A stretch of 64,000 bases of DNA, from assembly GCF_026157035.1 (NCBI RefSeq), contig NZ_JANJZA010000001.1:289001-353000 (forward strand). Direction: 5' to 3'. The notes below the pieces were generated by a model, which saw nothing but the letters and a program-made list of their open reading frames with translations, searched no databases and was not told the origin of the DNA. The DNA comes from Sphingomicrobium nitratireducens (GTDB taxonomy: Bacteria > Pseudomonadota > Alphaproteobacteria > Sphingomonadales > Sphingomonadaceae). The position numbers and the translations under genes are program-made. Below are positions 17,467-26,379 of this stretch, piece after piece; the first letter of the stretch is position 1; every line of letters begins with the position of its first letter.

Positions 17467-18836
17467 CGCGCGGCCCTCCGGTCGGCAGGGCGCAGCGCGG
17501 CGAAAAGGGCGGCGACCTTGCCCGCATCCTTCTCGCCAGGGCGCGCCTCGATTCCCGATCCGATGTCGAGCCCGTAGGCGCCGAGCCTCGCCGCGTCGCG
17601 CGCGTTGGTGGGACCGATGCCGCCCGCGAGGAACGCCTTTCGCAGGTCCGGCCGTCCCGCGATCGCTTTCCAGTCGAAGGCGTGACCCGTGCCTCCGCTG
17701 CGCCCGTCTGCAATTGTGTCGAACAGGGTTCGGTCGCCGCCACGCGGTGGGGCGGCGTGGTCGCCTACCCCGCACAGCGTCCAGATTTCGCTCGACCGGG
17801 GGAGGTGGCGGCGCAGGCTCTCGATCATCGCGCCCGTTTCGCGCCCGTGAAGCTGGATCGCGTCGAGCCCGAGCCGGCTGGCAGCGTCCGCCACCGCGCG
17901 AGGTCCCTCGTCGCGGAACACGCCCACCGTCTTCAGGCCCGAGGCGCGCGCGGTCTCGGCCAGCGTGGCGGCGCGGTCGATCGCGACGGCGCGAGGCGTG
18001 CCCGGGACCATGATCAGCCCCGCATGGGTCGCGCCTTGGCGTGACGCGAGCGCGATATCTTCTTCGCGCGTCAGCCCGCACAACTTGATCGGTCCGTGGA
18101 CCAGCGCGCGCGCGGCGAGGTCGATGTCGGGGGCGGCCATCAGCGCCGAGCCGACAAGGAAGGCGTCGACCATCGGCGCGAGCCGCTCGACGTCGCGTCG
18201 CCCGGCGATGCCGCTCTCGCTGACGAGGATGACGTCATCGGGGACGAGCGCGGCGAGCCGTTCGGTGGTGGCGAGGTCGACCCGCAGGCTCGCAAGGTCG
18301 CGATTGTTGATGCCGACGAGGATCGCGCCAAGCGCGAGCGCGCGGCCCAGTTCGTCCTCGTCGCGCACCTCGACCAGCACGTCCATGCCCAAGCGCCGCG
18401 CCTCGGCCATGACGGACCTCGTTTGCTCGTCGTCGAGGACCGAGAGCATGGCGAGCACTGCGTCGGCGCCCGCGCGCCGCGCCTCGGAAACCTGCGCGGG
18501 GTCGACGATGAAGTCCTTGGCGAGGATCGGCCCGTCAAAGTCGCGCCGCACGACTTCGAGCAAGTCGAGCGAGCCGCCGAAATCCTCCTCGTCGGTCAGC
18601 ACGCTGATCGCGTCGGCAACCGGGCGGTAGGCGGCGAGCGCGTCGCGTTCGTGGTGGAGCGCGCGGTGCCCCGAAGGCGAGCGCGGCTTGATCTCCATGA
18701 TGAAGCGCACGCCCGGCTTCGAAAGCGCCGCCCTCAGCGAGCGATGCGTCGGCGCGGCCTCGACCGGCTGGCCGCCGAGCCGTGACGCCATTTCCTGCCG
18801 CTTGCGCGCGACGATGCGGGCGAGGACGTCAACCAC
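17460..18836 (-). CDS. trpCF: Bifunctional indole-3-glycerol-phosphate synthase / phosphoribosylanthranilate isomerase (TrpC-TrpF fusion)
   Basis: 458 residues in one uninterrupted frame from a GTG at 18836 with GGAGG six bases upstream. Residues 1-246 are TrpC: Glu-Ile-Lys-Pro-Arg-Ser-Pro-Ser (Lys50), Ala-Lys-Asp-Phe (Lys107), Ile-Asn-Asn-Arg-Asp, and Ser-Glu-Ser-Gly-Ile (Glu207). Residues 249-458 are TrpF: Lys-Leu-Cys-Gly-Leu-Thr (catalytic Cys253), Gln-Leu-His-Gly and Gly-Gly-Thr-Gly-His-Ala-Phe-Asp-Trp. The domain order and C-terminal wording match the enterobacterial TrpCF enzyme. The start lies inside the end of trpD, so translation is coupled. Confidence 0.95.
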   Translation of the reverse strand: MVDVLARIVARKRQEMASRLGGQPVEAAPTHRSLRAALSKPGVRFIMEIKPRSPSGHRALHHERDALAAYRPVADAISVLTDEEDFGGSLDLLEVVRRDFDGPILAKDFIVDPAQVSEARRAGADAVLAMLSVLDDEQTRSVMAEARRLGMDVLVEVRDEDELGRALALGAILVGINNRDLASLRVDLATTERLAALVPDDVILVSESGIAGRRDVERLAPMVDAFLVGSALMAAPDIDLAARALVHGPIKLCGLTREEDIALASRQGATHAGLIMVPGTPRAVAIDRAATLAETARASGLKTVGVFRDEGPRAVADAASRLGLDAIQLHGRETGAMIESLRRHLPRSSEIWTLCGVGDHAAPPRGGDRTLFDTIADGRSGGTGHAFDWKAIAGRPDLRKAFLAGGIGPTNARDAARLGAYGLDIGSGIEARPGEKDAGKVAALFAALRPADRRAARC

Positions 18837-19896
18837 GGCTCGCCTCCACGAATCGGTCGAGCAGGTGTCCGGCCGCGCCGCTGTCGATCGTATTGGCCGC
18901 TCTCGCCGCGCCGTCACGAAGGTCTGTAGCGACGCCTGCCGTCATCAGCAGTGCTGCCGTGTTGAGGATGGTGATGGCGCGATCCGCCTGCCCGCCCGTG
19001 CCGTCGAGCAGGGCGCGCAGCCGCTTCGCGTTGGTCGCAGGATCGCCGCCGGTGACGACGTCGAGCGGCTGGCGCTCGAGCCCGGCATCCTCGGGACGGA
19101 TCGTCATGTCCTCGGTGCGCCCGTCGCGCAGCAGGAGGGCGCGGGTCTCGCCGTGGAGGGCGACTTCGTCGAGACCCGCGCCGTGCAGCACCAGCGCGTG
19201 GGTCACGCCGGTCGCCGCGAGCGTCGCCGCGATCCGGTTCAGGAGGGCCGGGTCGGCAACGCCGAGAAGCTGGACGGGCGGGCGCGCGGGATTCACGCAC
19301 GGGCCCAACAGGTTCATGATCGTGCGCACGCCGAGCTGACGCCTGACCGGTGCGGCATGCTTCATCCCGGGATGGAAGGCGGGCGCGTAGAGAAAGCAGA
19401 AGCCGAGTTCATCGAGCATTTCGCGTGACCGAGCGGGCGCGGGATCGAGCCTGGCACCCAGTGCCTCGAGCACGTCGGCCGAGCCGCAGCGCGAGGACAC
19501 CGAGCGGTTGCCGTGCTTGGCGACTGGCAGGCCGGACGCGGCGGCGACCAGAGCGGTGGCGGTCGAGACGTTGATCAGCCCCGACCCGTCCCCGCCCGTG
19601 CCGCAACAGTCCGCGAACAGATAGTCGGGCCGCTCGAACGGGGTCGCGGCGGACTGGAGCGCGCGGGCGGCGCCCGCCATTTCGGCGGCGGTCTCGCCCT
19701 TCATCCGCAGCGCGATCAGCATCGCGCCGATTTCGGCTGGCTCGAGCAGGCCGAGCACGAGCCGCTCGAACAATAGCTGCGCGTCCTCGTCGCCGAGCGA
19801 TTCGCCTTCGAGCAGGCGCGGCAGCGGATTGGGCACGGGCCCGCGGTCGGCGGGCAGGCGGGCAGCGCCGGCGGGCGCGGTAGCGGTCATCAACAT
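18829..19896 (-). CDS. trpD: Anthranilate phosphoribosyltransferase
   Basis: 355 residues from the ATG at 19896, with AAAGGAAG upstream at a suitable distance; an ATG at 19890 is also in frame. Family motifs are Cys-Gly-Thr-Gly-Gly-Asp-Gly (PRPP site), Asn-Val-Ser-Thr, Lys-His-Gly-Asn-Arg and Asn-Leu-Leu-Gly-Pro. It joins anthranilate to PRPP. It is the first structural gene behind the trp leader; trpE and trpG are not in this window. No glutamine amidotransferase domain is fused to it. Confidence 0.95.
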   Translation of the reverse strand: MLMTATAPAGAARLPADRGPVPNPLPRLLEGESLGDEDAQLLFERLVLGLLEPAEIGAMLIALRMKGETAAEMAGAARALQSAATPFERPDYLFADCCGTGGDGSGLINVSTATALVAAASGLPVAKHGNRSVSSRCGSADVLEALGARLDPAPARSREMLDELGFCFLYAPAFHPGMKHAAPVRRQLGVRTIMNLLGPCVNPARPPVQLLGVADPALLNRIAATLAATGVTHALVLHGAGLDEVALHGETRALLLRDGRTEDMTIRPEDAGLERQPLDVVTGGDPATNAKRLRALLDGTGGQADRAITILNTAALLMTAGVATDLRDGAARAANTIDSGAAGHLLDRFVEASRG

Positions 19897-19918
19897 GATT
19901 ATTCTTCCTTTCGGGCAA

Positions 19919-19944
19919 CAAAAAACCCGCCGGGTTGCGGCGGG
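19919..19944 (-). terminator. trp attenuator terminator
   Basis: On the minus strand CCCGCCG pairs with CGGCGGG (7 perfect base pairs, 5-base loop) and runs straight into TTTTTT. It sits between the trpL stop and the trpD ribosome-binding site, where a transcription attenuator is expected. A second hairpin, GGTGAA/TTCACC with loop CCTCA (19962-19978), overlaps the trpL stop codon and could be an alternative pairing partner. Confidence 0.85.
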
Positions 19945-19975
19945 TCTTCAAGAGGTCATCGGTGGTGAATGAGGT

Positions 19976-20083
19976 TCACCGACCGCGCCATCGCGCCGCC
20001 GAAAGGAAGGGCGTGCGCCACCACCACAGGCCGCCGGCAACGGCGGTGCGGTCGAGCTGGGTCGAGAGGCGGGTCTCACGCAT
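19976..20083 (-). CDS. trpL: trp operon leader peptide with three consecutive Trp codons
   Basis: A 35-residue frame from the ATG at 20081-20083 to the TGA at 19976-19978. Residues 20-22 are Trp-Trp-Trp (bases 20018-20026) and residue 32 is also Trp. This is far above chance for a rare amino acid and is the signature of ribosome-mediated attenuation: stalling at these codons when charged tRNA-Trp is scarce would block the downstream terminator. There is no ribosome-binding site upstream, and the ATG coincides with the predicted transcription start, so the mRNA is probably leaderless. This arrangement is known for rhizobial trpL. Confidence 0.85.
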   Translation of the reverse strand: MRETRLSTQLDRTAVAGGLWWWRTPFLSAARWRGR

Positions 20084-20090
20084 GCATGCG

Positions 20091-20119
20091 AGACTTGGCC
20101 GGATCGGGTTCCAAGTCAA
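20091..20119 (-). promoter_or_regulatory. Promoter of trpL-trpDCFBA
   Basis: On the minus strand TTGACT (20114-20119) is an almost consensus -35. After 17 bases AAGTCT (20091-20096) occupies the -10 position, and seven bases later comes the A of the trpL ATG. The -10 match is weak, but the spacing makes a leaderless start at 20083 likely. Confidence 0.55.
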
Positions 20120-20147
20120 CGGGTCTTTTTGCCGTAGCGAACGGGGG

Positions 20148-20176
20148 TTGCCAGCACGGCACCGCGTCGCTATCCG
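20148..20176 (+). promoter_or_regulatory. Promoter of yerC-his operon
   Basis: TTGCCA (20148-20153), 17 bases, then TATCCG (20171-20176). A start near 20183 would leave a leader of about 27 bases that carries the dyad at 20187-20202. It faces away from the trp promoter. Confidence 0.5.
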
Positions 20177-20186
20177 CGTTTCATCG

Positions 20187-20202
20187 TTCTAACACGTTGT
20201 AA
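20187..20202. promoter_or_regulatory. Dyad operator candidate before yerC
   Basis: TTCTAACACGTTGTAA has perfect twofold symmetry at TTnnAACnnGTTnnAA. It lies just downstream of the predicted his transcription start and ends 7 bases before the yerC ATG. This is a natural place for autoregulation by the TrpR-family protein that yerC encodes. Confidence 0.5.
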
Positions 20203-20209
20203 CAGGCTC

Positions 20210-20524
20210 ATGACCCAGTCACCCCTTGCGCAATCACGCGCCCAGCTGATCGACGAACTCGCCGAGGCAGTTGCGTCGATCGCCGATACGTCCGAGGCGC
20301 GCGCGGTCCTTGCCGACCTGTGCACGCCCGCCGAACTTCACGTGCTGGCCGAGCGCTGGCATGTCGCGCGCCTGCTCGATCGCGGCGACCGGACCTATCG
20401 CCAGATCCACGAGGAAACGGGAGTCTCGACGACGACCATCACCCGCGTCGCACGCTTCCTCAAGCAGGAGGAGAATGCCGGGTACCGCGCGCTCCTCGAC
20501 CGTATGAACGGCGACGACGAATGA
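20210..20524 (+). CDS. yerC: TrpR-family YerC/YecD-type regulator
   Basis: 104 residues, all helical in character. The second half has the TrpR-type helix-turn-helix: Leu-Ala-Glu-Arg-Trp-His-Val-Ala-Arg-Leu-Leu, then Thr-Tyr-Arg-Gln-Ile-His and Gly-Val-Ser-Thr-Thr-Thr-Ile-Thr-Arg-Val. The YerC/YecD branch is distinct from the true tryptophan repressor, and members next to his genes have been proposed as histidine-operon repressors. As the first gene of the his operon, with its stop overlapping the hisG ATG, it probably controls his genes; an effect on the divergent trp promoter is possible. Confidence 0.88.
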   Translation: MTQSPLAQSRAQLIDELAEAVASIADTSEARAVLADLCTPAELHVLAERWHVARLLDRGDRTYRQIHEETGVSTTTITRVARFLKQEENAGYRALLDRMNGDDE

Positions 20525-21405
20525 CCGACCGCAGCCGCCTCCACATGGCGATCCAGAAGTCTGGCCGCCTCGCGGAACAGAGCCGGGACCTCCTCAAATC
20601 GGCGGGCCTTAAGATCCAGGCGCACAAGGGCCAGCTAAATGCGCGCGCGACCAATTTCCCGCTCGACCTGATGCTGGTGCGCGACGACGACATCCCGACG
20701 TTCGTCGCGGACGGCGTGTGCGAACTGGGCATCGTCGGATTGAACGTGCTCGAGGAATATGCGCTCGGACAGCCGCAGGTCGGCGTCGAGGTGATCGCCC
20801 GGTTGGGCTTCGGACGCTGCGCGCTCAAGCTGGCCGCGCCCGCCGGACAGGCCTTCGCGCTGGCCGACCTTGAGGGCAGCCGCATCGCGACCTCCTATCC
20901 GCGCCTGACGCGACGCTTCCTCGACGAACAGGGGATCGCGGCCGAAGTCGTGACGATGCGCGGCGCGGTCGAACTGGCGCCGCGCCTCGGCATCGCCAAC
21001 TATGTCTGCGACCTCGTCTCGACCGGCCAGACGCTCGAAGCGAACGGGCTCGAACCCGTACTGACCGTGCTCGACAGCGAGGCGGTGCTGGTGCGCACCG
21101 CAAAGACGATCGACCCCGATCGCGCCGCGCAGCTCGACCAGCTGACGACCCGTATCGACGGCGTCATCGCCACTGCGGAGAGCAAATATATCGTCCTCAA
21201 CGCGCCCGAAAGCGCGCTCCCCGACATCAGCCGCATCCTGCCGGGGGCGGAGGCGCCCACCGTCGTGCCGCTGGTCGGGCGGCAGGGCCATGTCGCGGTC
21301 CAGGCCGTGTGCCAGGAATCGGTCTTCTGGGAGACGCTCGAACAGTTGAAGAAGGCCGGGGCCAGCGCGATCCTCGTCATGCCCATCGAAAAGATGATGC
21401 TGTGA
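20521..21405 (+). CDS. hisG: ATP phosphoribosyltransferase, long form
   Basis: 294 residues. It is the committed, feedback-inhibited step of histidine synthesis. The length and the C-terminal domain (Ser-Lys-Tyr-Ile-Val-Leu-Asn-Ala-Pro, Phe-Trp-Glu-Thr-Leu, ending Pro-Ile-Glu-Lys-Met-Met) identify the long, self-regulated HisG, not the short HisZ-dependent form common in alphaproteobacteria. The N-terminus has Gln-Lys-Ser-Gly-Arg-Leu and Arg-Asp-Asp-Asp-Ile-Pro, as in enterobacterial HisG. The ATG overlaps the yerC stop as ATGA. Confidence 0.96.
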   Translation: MTDRSRLHMAIQKSGRLAEQSRDLLKSAGLKIQAHKGQLNARATNFPLDLMLVRDDDIPTFVADGVCELGIVGLNVLEEYALGQPQVGVEVIARLGFGRCALKLAAPAGQAFALADLEGSRIATSYPRLTRRFLDEQGIAAEVVTMRGAVELAPRLGIANYVCDLVSTGQTLEANGLEPVLTVLDSEAVLVRTAKTIDPDRAAQLDQLTTRIDGVIATAESKYIVLNAPESALPDISRILPGAEAPTVVPLVGRQGHVAVQAVCQESVFWETLEQLKKAGASAILVMPIEKMML

Positions 21406-22694
21406 GCGAGATACTCGACTGGAGCGCCGCCGACGAGGCCCAGCGCAATGCGATGCTCGCCCGACCTGCCCGCCGCAGCGACGGCGCGATGACCGCGCGT
21501 GTCGCCTCGATCGCGGACGAGGTCGCGTCGGGCGGCTGGGACGCGCTGTGCCGCATCGCGCGCGACGTGGACGGCGTCGCACCGGTGGCGGTCGAGGTCG
21601 CGCCCGAAGCGCGCAAGGCGCGCGGCACGCTGCCCGCCAACGCGATCGCGGCGATCGAGCTGGCACGCCGTAACATCGACCGCTTCCACCGCGTCGCCAT
21701 CCCGCGCACGACGACGGTCGAGACCATGCCCGGCGTCACGGTGACCAAGCGCTGGGTCCCGCTCGACAGGGTCGGGCTCTACGTGCCGGGCGGGCGCGCG
21801 CCGCTCTTCTCGACGCTCCTCATGCTGGCGCTCCCCGCGCGCTGCGCCGGCGTTGGCGAACTCGTCTGCGTCACCCCGCCACGCCAGGGCGGCGGGCTCG
21901 ATCCGGCGATCGCCTTCGCTGCCGAACTGGCGGGGATCGAACGGATCTGGACCGTGGGCGGCGCGCAGGCGATCGCCGCAATGGCCTTCGGCGCGGGCGA
22001 CATTCCCGCGGTCGATCTCGTGTGCGGTCCCGGCAATGCCTGGGTGGCCGCCGCCAAGGCGATGGTCGCGGCGCGGCCGGGCGGCCCTGCCCTCGACCTG
22101 CCCGCGGGCCCGTCCGAACTGATGGTCATCGCCGACGGGAAGGCCGACCCGCGGATCGTCGCCGCCGACCTCCTCAGCCAGGCCGAGCATGATGCCGACG
22201 CGCAGGCGATCCTCGTGTCCACCGACCGGGCGTTTGCCGAGGCGGCGATGCGCCAGGTCGGCGAGCAGGCGCGCGCGATGGGCGGCGGGTTCGCGCCGGT
22301 TCGCGCGCTGACCTGTGCCGACCTCGACGAGGCAGCCCTGATCGCCAACGCCTACGCGCCCGAACACCTGTCGCTGGCGCTTGGCGACAAATCGGCCGAG
22401 CGGGTCGCCGAGCGCATCACCAATGCCGGCGCGATCTTCGTCGGGCGCGCCGCCGCCGAAACGCTGGGCGACTATCTTGCCGGGTCGAGCCACGTGCTCC
22501 CGACCGACGGCGCGGCGCGCCACAGCGGCGGGATCACGGTGCACAGTTTCATGAAGACGATCAGTGTCCAGCGCGTCACCGACGAGGCGGCGCGCGAACT
22601 GGCCGCGCCCGCCGCGACGCTGGCCCGGCTCGAAGGGCTCGAAGCGCACGCGCGTGCCGCCGAGGCCCGCGCCATGGCGGAGCCGGTTTCGTGA
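21402..22694 (+). CDS. hisD: Histidinol dehydrogenase
   Basis: 430 residues from a GTG overlapping the hisG stop as GTGA. It oxidises histidinol to histidine in two NAD-dependent steps. Recognisable motifs are Val-Gly-Leu-Tyr-Val-Pro-Gly-Gly, Cys-Gly-Pro-Gly-Asn, Gly-Pro-Ser-Glu, and the zinc-site region Leu-Leu-Ser-Gln-Ala-Glu-His-Asp, with Asn-Ala-Tyr-Ala-Pro-Glu-His-Leu near the C-terminus. It is the third gene of the operon, and both junctions overlap by four bases. Confidence 0.96.
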   Translation: MSEILDWSAADEAQRNAMLARPARRSDGAMTARVASIADEVASGGWDALCRIARDVDGVAPVAVEVAPEARKARGTLPANAIAAIELARRNIDRFHRVAIPRTTTVETMPGVTVTKRWVPLDRVGLYVPGGRAPLFSTLLMLALPARCAGVGELVCVTPPRQGGGLDPAIAFAAELAGIERIWTVGGAQAIAAMAFGAGDIPAVDLVCGPGNAWVAAAKAMVAARPGGPALDLPAGPSELMVIADGKADPRIVAADLLSQAEHDADAQAILVSTDRAFAEAAMRQVGEQARAMGGGFAPVRALTCADLDEAALIANAYAPEHLSLALGDKSAERVAERITNAGAIFVGRAAAETLGDYLAGSSHVLPTDGAARHSGGITVHSFMKTISVQRVTDEAARELAAPAATLARLEGLEAHARAAEARAMAEPVS

Positions 22695-24325
22695 GCCTCG
22701 CCGCGCGCCTCGGACGCCCCGATCTTGCCGACCTGCCTGCCCCCGACCTTGCAGGAGCGCCGGTGCCCGGCACGATCCGCCTCGACGCCAACGAGAACCC
22801 GTTCGAACCGCTCGGCGGCGGAACGGGGATCAACCGCTATCCCGAGCCGCAACCCGCCACCCTGCGCGCGCGCCTCGCCGCGCTTTACGGGTGCGATCCC
22901 ACCTCGCTGTGGGTCACGCGCGGCAGCGACGATGCGATCGACCTGCTCTGCCGCGCTTTCCTGCGCCCCGGCGAGGACAAGATCCTCGTCGTCGAGCCGA
23001 CCTTTTCCGCCTACGCGCAGTTCGCGCGGATCCAGGGCGCGTCGGTCGAGACGGTGCGTATGGGCGAGAACTTTCTGTTCGACGAGGCAGCGACGCTGGC
23101 CGCCGCGCGCGAGGCTGCGCCGAAACTCCTGTTCCTGTGCACGCCCAACAACCCGACCGGGACGCCCGTCGCCCCCGACGTGGTGAAGCGCATCGCGGCG
23201 GCGCTGCCCGAGACGCTGGTCGTCGCCGACGAGGCCTATGGGGAATTCGCCGACCAGGAGAGCCTTGCGCCCGAGGCCGGCGAGATCCCGAACCTCGTCG
23301 TGCTGCGGACCCTGTCCAAGGCCTACGGGCTGGCAGGCGCGCGTATCGGGTGCGCGATCGCGTCGCCCGACATCGTGACGTGGATCGCGAAGGTCTCGCC
23401 GCCCTACCCGCTCCCGCTCCCCTCGATCGAGGCGGCGCTGTCGACGCTCGCGCCCGAGCGCATGCCGCTGCATGCCGGGCGCATCGCGAGACTCATCGCG
23501 GATCGCGCGCGCCTTTCGGAGCGGCTGGCGGCGGTCGACGAAATCCGCTCGCTGCGCCAAGGCGGCAACTTCCTCTTCCTCGACGTCGCCGACCCCGCCA
23601 CCCTCGCCCGCCGCCTCGCCGCAGCGGGCGTGAAGGTTCGCTTCCGCCCCTCGGCAGCGCCCGGCGCGGTACGGATCACGGTCGGCACCGAGGCGGAAAA
23701 CGACGCCGTCCTCGCCGTATTCGGGATCGCCCCAGAGCGCCCGGCTCCCCGCCGTGCCGCGTTGACACGCGACACTAAGGAAACCCGCATCGCGCTCGAG
23801 ATCGACCTCGACACGCCGGGTGCGCCGCGACGGATCGACACGGGCATCGGTTTTTACGACCACATGCTCGACCAGGTCGCGGCGCATGGCGGGTTCGGAC
23901 TGACGCTTTCGTGCGAGGGCGACACCGACATCGACGCGCATCACACGATCGAAGATGTCGCGCTCGCGCTAGGGAGCGCGCTCGACAAGGCGTTGGGTGA
24001 TCGCCGAGGCATCGGCCGTTTCGGCTTCGCGCTGCCGATGGACGAGACCAGCGCCGACGTGCGCATCGACCTGTCGGGTCGACCCTACAGCCGCTTCGAG
24101 GGCGATTTCGCCGCGCCGTCGGTCGGCGGGTTTCCCACCGAGATGACCGCGCACGTCTTTCGCAGCTTGGCCGACAGCATGCGCGCGGCGATCCACGTGC
24201 GTGTCGAGGGAGAGAACGATCACCACAAGGTCGAGGCATGCTTCAAGGCGTTCGGCCGCGCGCTCCGGCAGGGGCTCGCGACCGGGGCGGGAGCGGGGAT
24301 TCCCTCGACCAAGGGCAGCCTGTGA
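22691..24325 (+). CDS. hisCB: Fused histidinol-phosphate aminotransferase / imidazoleglycerol-phosphate dehydratase (HisC-HisB)
   Basis: One open frame of 544 residues from a GTG overlapping hisD. Residues 1-345 are HisC, with Asp-Ala-Asn-Glu-Asn-Pro, Pro-Asn-Asn-Pro-Thr-Gly, Asp-Glu-Ala-Tyr and PLP lysine Lys210 in Leu-Ser-Lys-Ala-Tyr-Gly. A Pro/Arg/Ala linker (346-356) leads to a complete IGP dehydratase (357-544): Asp-His-Met-Leu-Asp-Gln (His391), His-His-Thr-Ile-Glu-Asp (417-422), Asn-Asp-His-His-Lys-Val-Glu (509-515). There is no stop between them. A TTG at 23762 (residue 358) could start a separate HisB but has no ribosome-binding site. The phosphatase domain that precedes IGPD in enterobacterial HisB is absent. 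Confidence 0.93.
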   Translation: MSLAARLGRPDLADLPAPDLAGAPVPGTIRLDANENPFEPLGGGTGINRYPEPQPATLRARLAALYGCDPTSLWVTRGSDDAIDLLCRAFLRPGEDKILVVEPTFSAYAQFARIQGASVETVRMGENFLFDEAATLAAAREAAPKLLFLCTPNNPTGTPVAPDVVKRIAAALPETLVVADEAYGEFADQESLAPEAGEIPNLVVLRTLSKAYGLAGARIGCAIASPDIVTWIAKVSPPYPLPLPSIEAALSTLAPERMPLHAGRIARLIADRARLSERLAAVDEIRSLRQGGNFLFLDVADPATLARRLAAAGVKVRFRPSAAPGAVRITVGTEAENDAVLAVFGIAPERPAPRRAALTRDTKETRIALEIDLDTPGAPRRIDTGIGFYDHMLDQVAAHGGFGLTLSCEGDTDIDAHHTIEDVALALGSALDKALGDRRGIGRFGFALPMDETSADVRIDLSGRPYSRFEGDFAAPSVGGFPTEMTAHVFRSLADSMRAAIHVRVEGENDHHKVEACFKAFGRALRQGLATGAGAGIPSTKGSL

Positions 24326-24906
24326 GCGCGCTCGCCATCCTCGATCTCGGCTACGGCAACGTCGAATCGGTCCGGCTCGGCTTCGTGCGGCTGGGGGCAG
24401 AGCCCGTGCTGGTGCGCGACCGGCGGGCAGTGGAAAATGCCGAGCGGCTCGTCGTGCCCGGGGTCGGCCATGCCGGCTACGCGATGGAGCGGCTCGAGGC
24501 GCACGGTCTGGTCGACGCGCTCAAGGCGCGCGTGCGTCCCACGCTCGGAATCTGCGTCGGCATGCAATTGCTGTTCGAGGCCTCGGACGAATGCGAGCGC
24601 CCGCTACTGGGTCTATTGCCGGGCCGTGTCGCCGCACTGTCATCGTCGCCGACTACGCCGGTCCCGCATATGGGGTGGACGAGGGTGAAGGACGTTGCCG
24701 CGGGCGTCGGGCTCGAACAGGATGAACAACTTTACTTCGCGCATAGCTTTGCAGCACCGGAATCGCCTTATTCCGTAGCGTCCATGCTTTATGCTGGACG
24801 CCACGCGGCGGCGGTGCGTAAGGACAATCTGTGGGGTGCCCAGTTTCACCCGGAGCGCTCGTCAGCGCCCGGCGCCCGCTACCTGGAGGCGTTTCTCGCG
24901 TCATGA
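24322..24906 (+). CDS. hisH: Imidazole glycerol phosphate synthase, glutaminase subunit
   Basis: 194 residues from a GTG overlapping the hisCB stop. It is a class I glutamine amidotransferase that supplies ammonia to HisF. The catalytic triad is Cys78 (Gly-Ile-Cys-Val-Gly-Met-Gln) with His and Glu in Phe-His-Pro-Glu-Arg-Ser near the C-terminus. The oxyanion-strand motif Pro-Gly-Val-Gly is at about residues 46-49. It overlaps hisA by ATGA. Confidence 0.95.
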   Translation: MSALAILDLGYGNVESVRLGFVRLGAEPVLVRDRRAVENAERLVVPGVGHAGYAMERLEAHGLVDALKARVRPTLGICVGMQLLFEASDECERPLLGLLPGRVAALSSSPTTPVPHMGWTRVKDVAAGVGLEQDEQLYFAHSFAAPESPYSVASMLYAGRHAAAVRKDNLWGAQFHPERSSAPGARYLEAFLAS

Positions 24907-25625
24907 AATTCTATCCGGCCATCGACCTTCTGGGCGGTCGTCCGATCCGGCTCGAGCAGGGCGACTTCTCGCGCTCGACGGCCTATCCGGCCGATCCGGA
25001 AGAGACGGTCGAGCGCTTCGTCGCCGATGGCGCGGACCTGGTCCATGTCGTCGATCTCGACGGCGCGCGGGTCGGAAAGCCGCGCCAGCATGCGCTCATC
25101 GCCCGCATGGCGGCGCGGGGGCCGGTGCAGGCCGCGGGCGGGTTTCGCGACGCCGACACGGTCGCCGCGATGCTCGATGCGGGGGCCGAGCGCGTCGTGA
25201 TCGGCAGTCTCGCGCTGACCGATCCGGATGCCTTTCTTTCCCTGCTCGACCGCTTCGGTGCGGCGCGTATCACGCTCGCGCTCGACGTCCGGCTCTCGGG
25301 CGGCGAGGCGCGTGTGCTGACCCACGGCTGGGAAAAGGACAGCGGCGAGACACTCGAAGACGTGCTCGCGCGGTTCGAAGGCGTGCGCCACCTGCTGGTC
25401 ACCGACATCGGCCGCGACGGCATGCTGCGCGGCCCCAATATCGACCTTTATCGCACCATCGTCGCCGCCTCGCCGATGGTCGAATTGCAGGCCTCCGGCG
25501 GCGTCGGCGAGCTTGCAGACCTTGAGCTGCTGCGCAAATCGGGGATCGGGGGCGCAATCGTCGGCAAGGCGATCTGGGACGGGCGTTTCACCGTATCGGA
25601 AGGGGCATCCATTGCCCGCGGCTAG
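24903..25625 (+). CDS. hisA: ProFAR isomerase HisA
   Basis: 240 residues, a beta/alpha barrel. Catalytic Asp8 is in Pro-Ala-Ile-Asp-Leu, and the second acid is in Thr-Asp-Ile-Gly-Arg-Asp-Gly. Two phosphate-binding Gly-Gly turns (Ala-Gly-Gly-Phe and Ser-Gly-Gly-Val) are present. It isomerises the ribosyl aminoaldose in histidine synthesis. Its last 14 bases overlap the start of hisF. Confidence 0.95.
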   Translation: MKFYPAIDLLGGRPIRLEQGDFSRSTAYPADPEETVERFVADGADLVHVVDLDGARVGKPRQHALIARMAARGPVQAAGGFRDADTVAAMLDAGAERVVIGSLALTDPDAFLSLLDRFGAARITLALDVRLSGGEARVLTHGWEKDSGETLEDVLARFEGVRHLLVTDIGRDGMLRGPNIDLYRTIVAASPMVELQASGGVGELADLELLRKSGIGGAIVGKAIWDGRFTVSEGASIARG

Positions 25626-26379
25626 GATCATTCCCTGCCTCGACGTTGCCGACGGGAAAGTGGTGAAGGGCGTTCAATTCCGCGACCATCGCGTGATCGG
25701 GGACATCGTGGAACACGCCGCGCGCTATCGCGACGAGGGCGCGGACGAGCTCGTCTTCTACGACATCACCGCGAGCGCGGACGGGCGCAGCCTCGACACC
25801 GACTGGATTCACCGCGTCGCCGAAGTGATCGACATCCCCTTTTCCGTCGCGGGCGGCATCGACAGCGTCGCGCGCGCCGAGGCCTGCCTTGCGGCAGGGG
25901 CCGACAAGGTGTCGGTCAATTCGCCCGCGCTGGCCGATCCCGACCTCATCGGCCACCTCGCCGACGCGTTCGGACGTCAGTGCGTGGTGCTTGGTATCGA
26001 CAGCTTCGAGGACGAGGACGGCACCTGGCGCGTCAAGCAGTTCACCGGTCGCCCCGAGGCGACCCGCGACAGCGGGCGCGCGATGCTCGACTGGGCGAAG
26101 GAGGGCTCGGCGCGCGGTGCGGGCGAGATCGTCCTCAACTGCATGAACCGCGACGGGGTGCGCCGGGGGTACGACCTCGCCCAGCTGGGCGCGCTCACCG
26201 CATGTGTCGAGGTGCCCGTCATCGCCTCGGGCGGCGCGGGAACCCCCGACCATTTTCGCGAGGCGTTCGAGGCCGGGTGCAGCGGCGCGTTGGCCGCGAG
26301 CGTGTTTCACGACCGGCGCATCGCGATCGGCGACCTGAAGGCACATCTCGCGGCGAGCGGGCTCGAGGTACGCACGTGA
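25612..26379 (+). CDS. hisF: Imidazole glycerol phosphate synthase, cyclase subunit
   Basis: 255 residues from a TTG at 25612 that has AAGGGG six bases upstream, inside the end of hisA. Catalytic residues are Asp11 (Pro-Cys-Leu-Asp-Val) and the Asp in Leu-Gly-Ile-Asp-Ser-Phe. The segment Val-Lys-Gly-Val-Gln-Phe-Arg-Asp-His and the phrase [14 protein letters not shown] match gammaproteobacterial HisF, whereas alphaproteobacterial HisF usually has Val-Lys-Gly-Val-Asn-Phe-Val. It pairs with HisH. Confidence 0.95.
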   Translation: MPAARIIPCLDVADGKVVKGVQFRDHRVIGDIVEHAARYRDEGADELVFYDITASADGRSLDTDWIHRVAEVIDIPFSVAGGIDSVARAEACLAAGADKVSVNSPALADPDLIGHLADAFGRQCVVLGIDSFEDEDGTWRVKQFTGRPEATRDSGRAMLDWAKEGSARGAGEIVLNCMNRDGVRRGYDLAQLGALTACVEVPVIASGGAGTPDHFREAFEAGCSGALAASVFHDRRIAIGDLKAHLAASGLEVRT

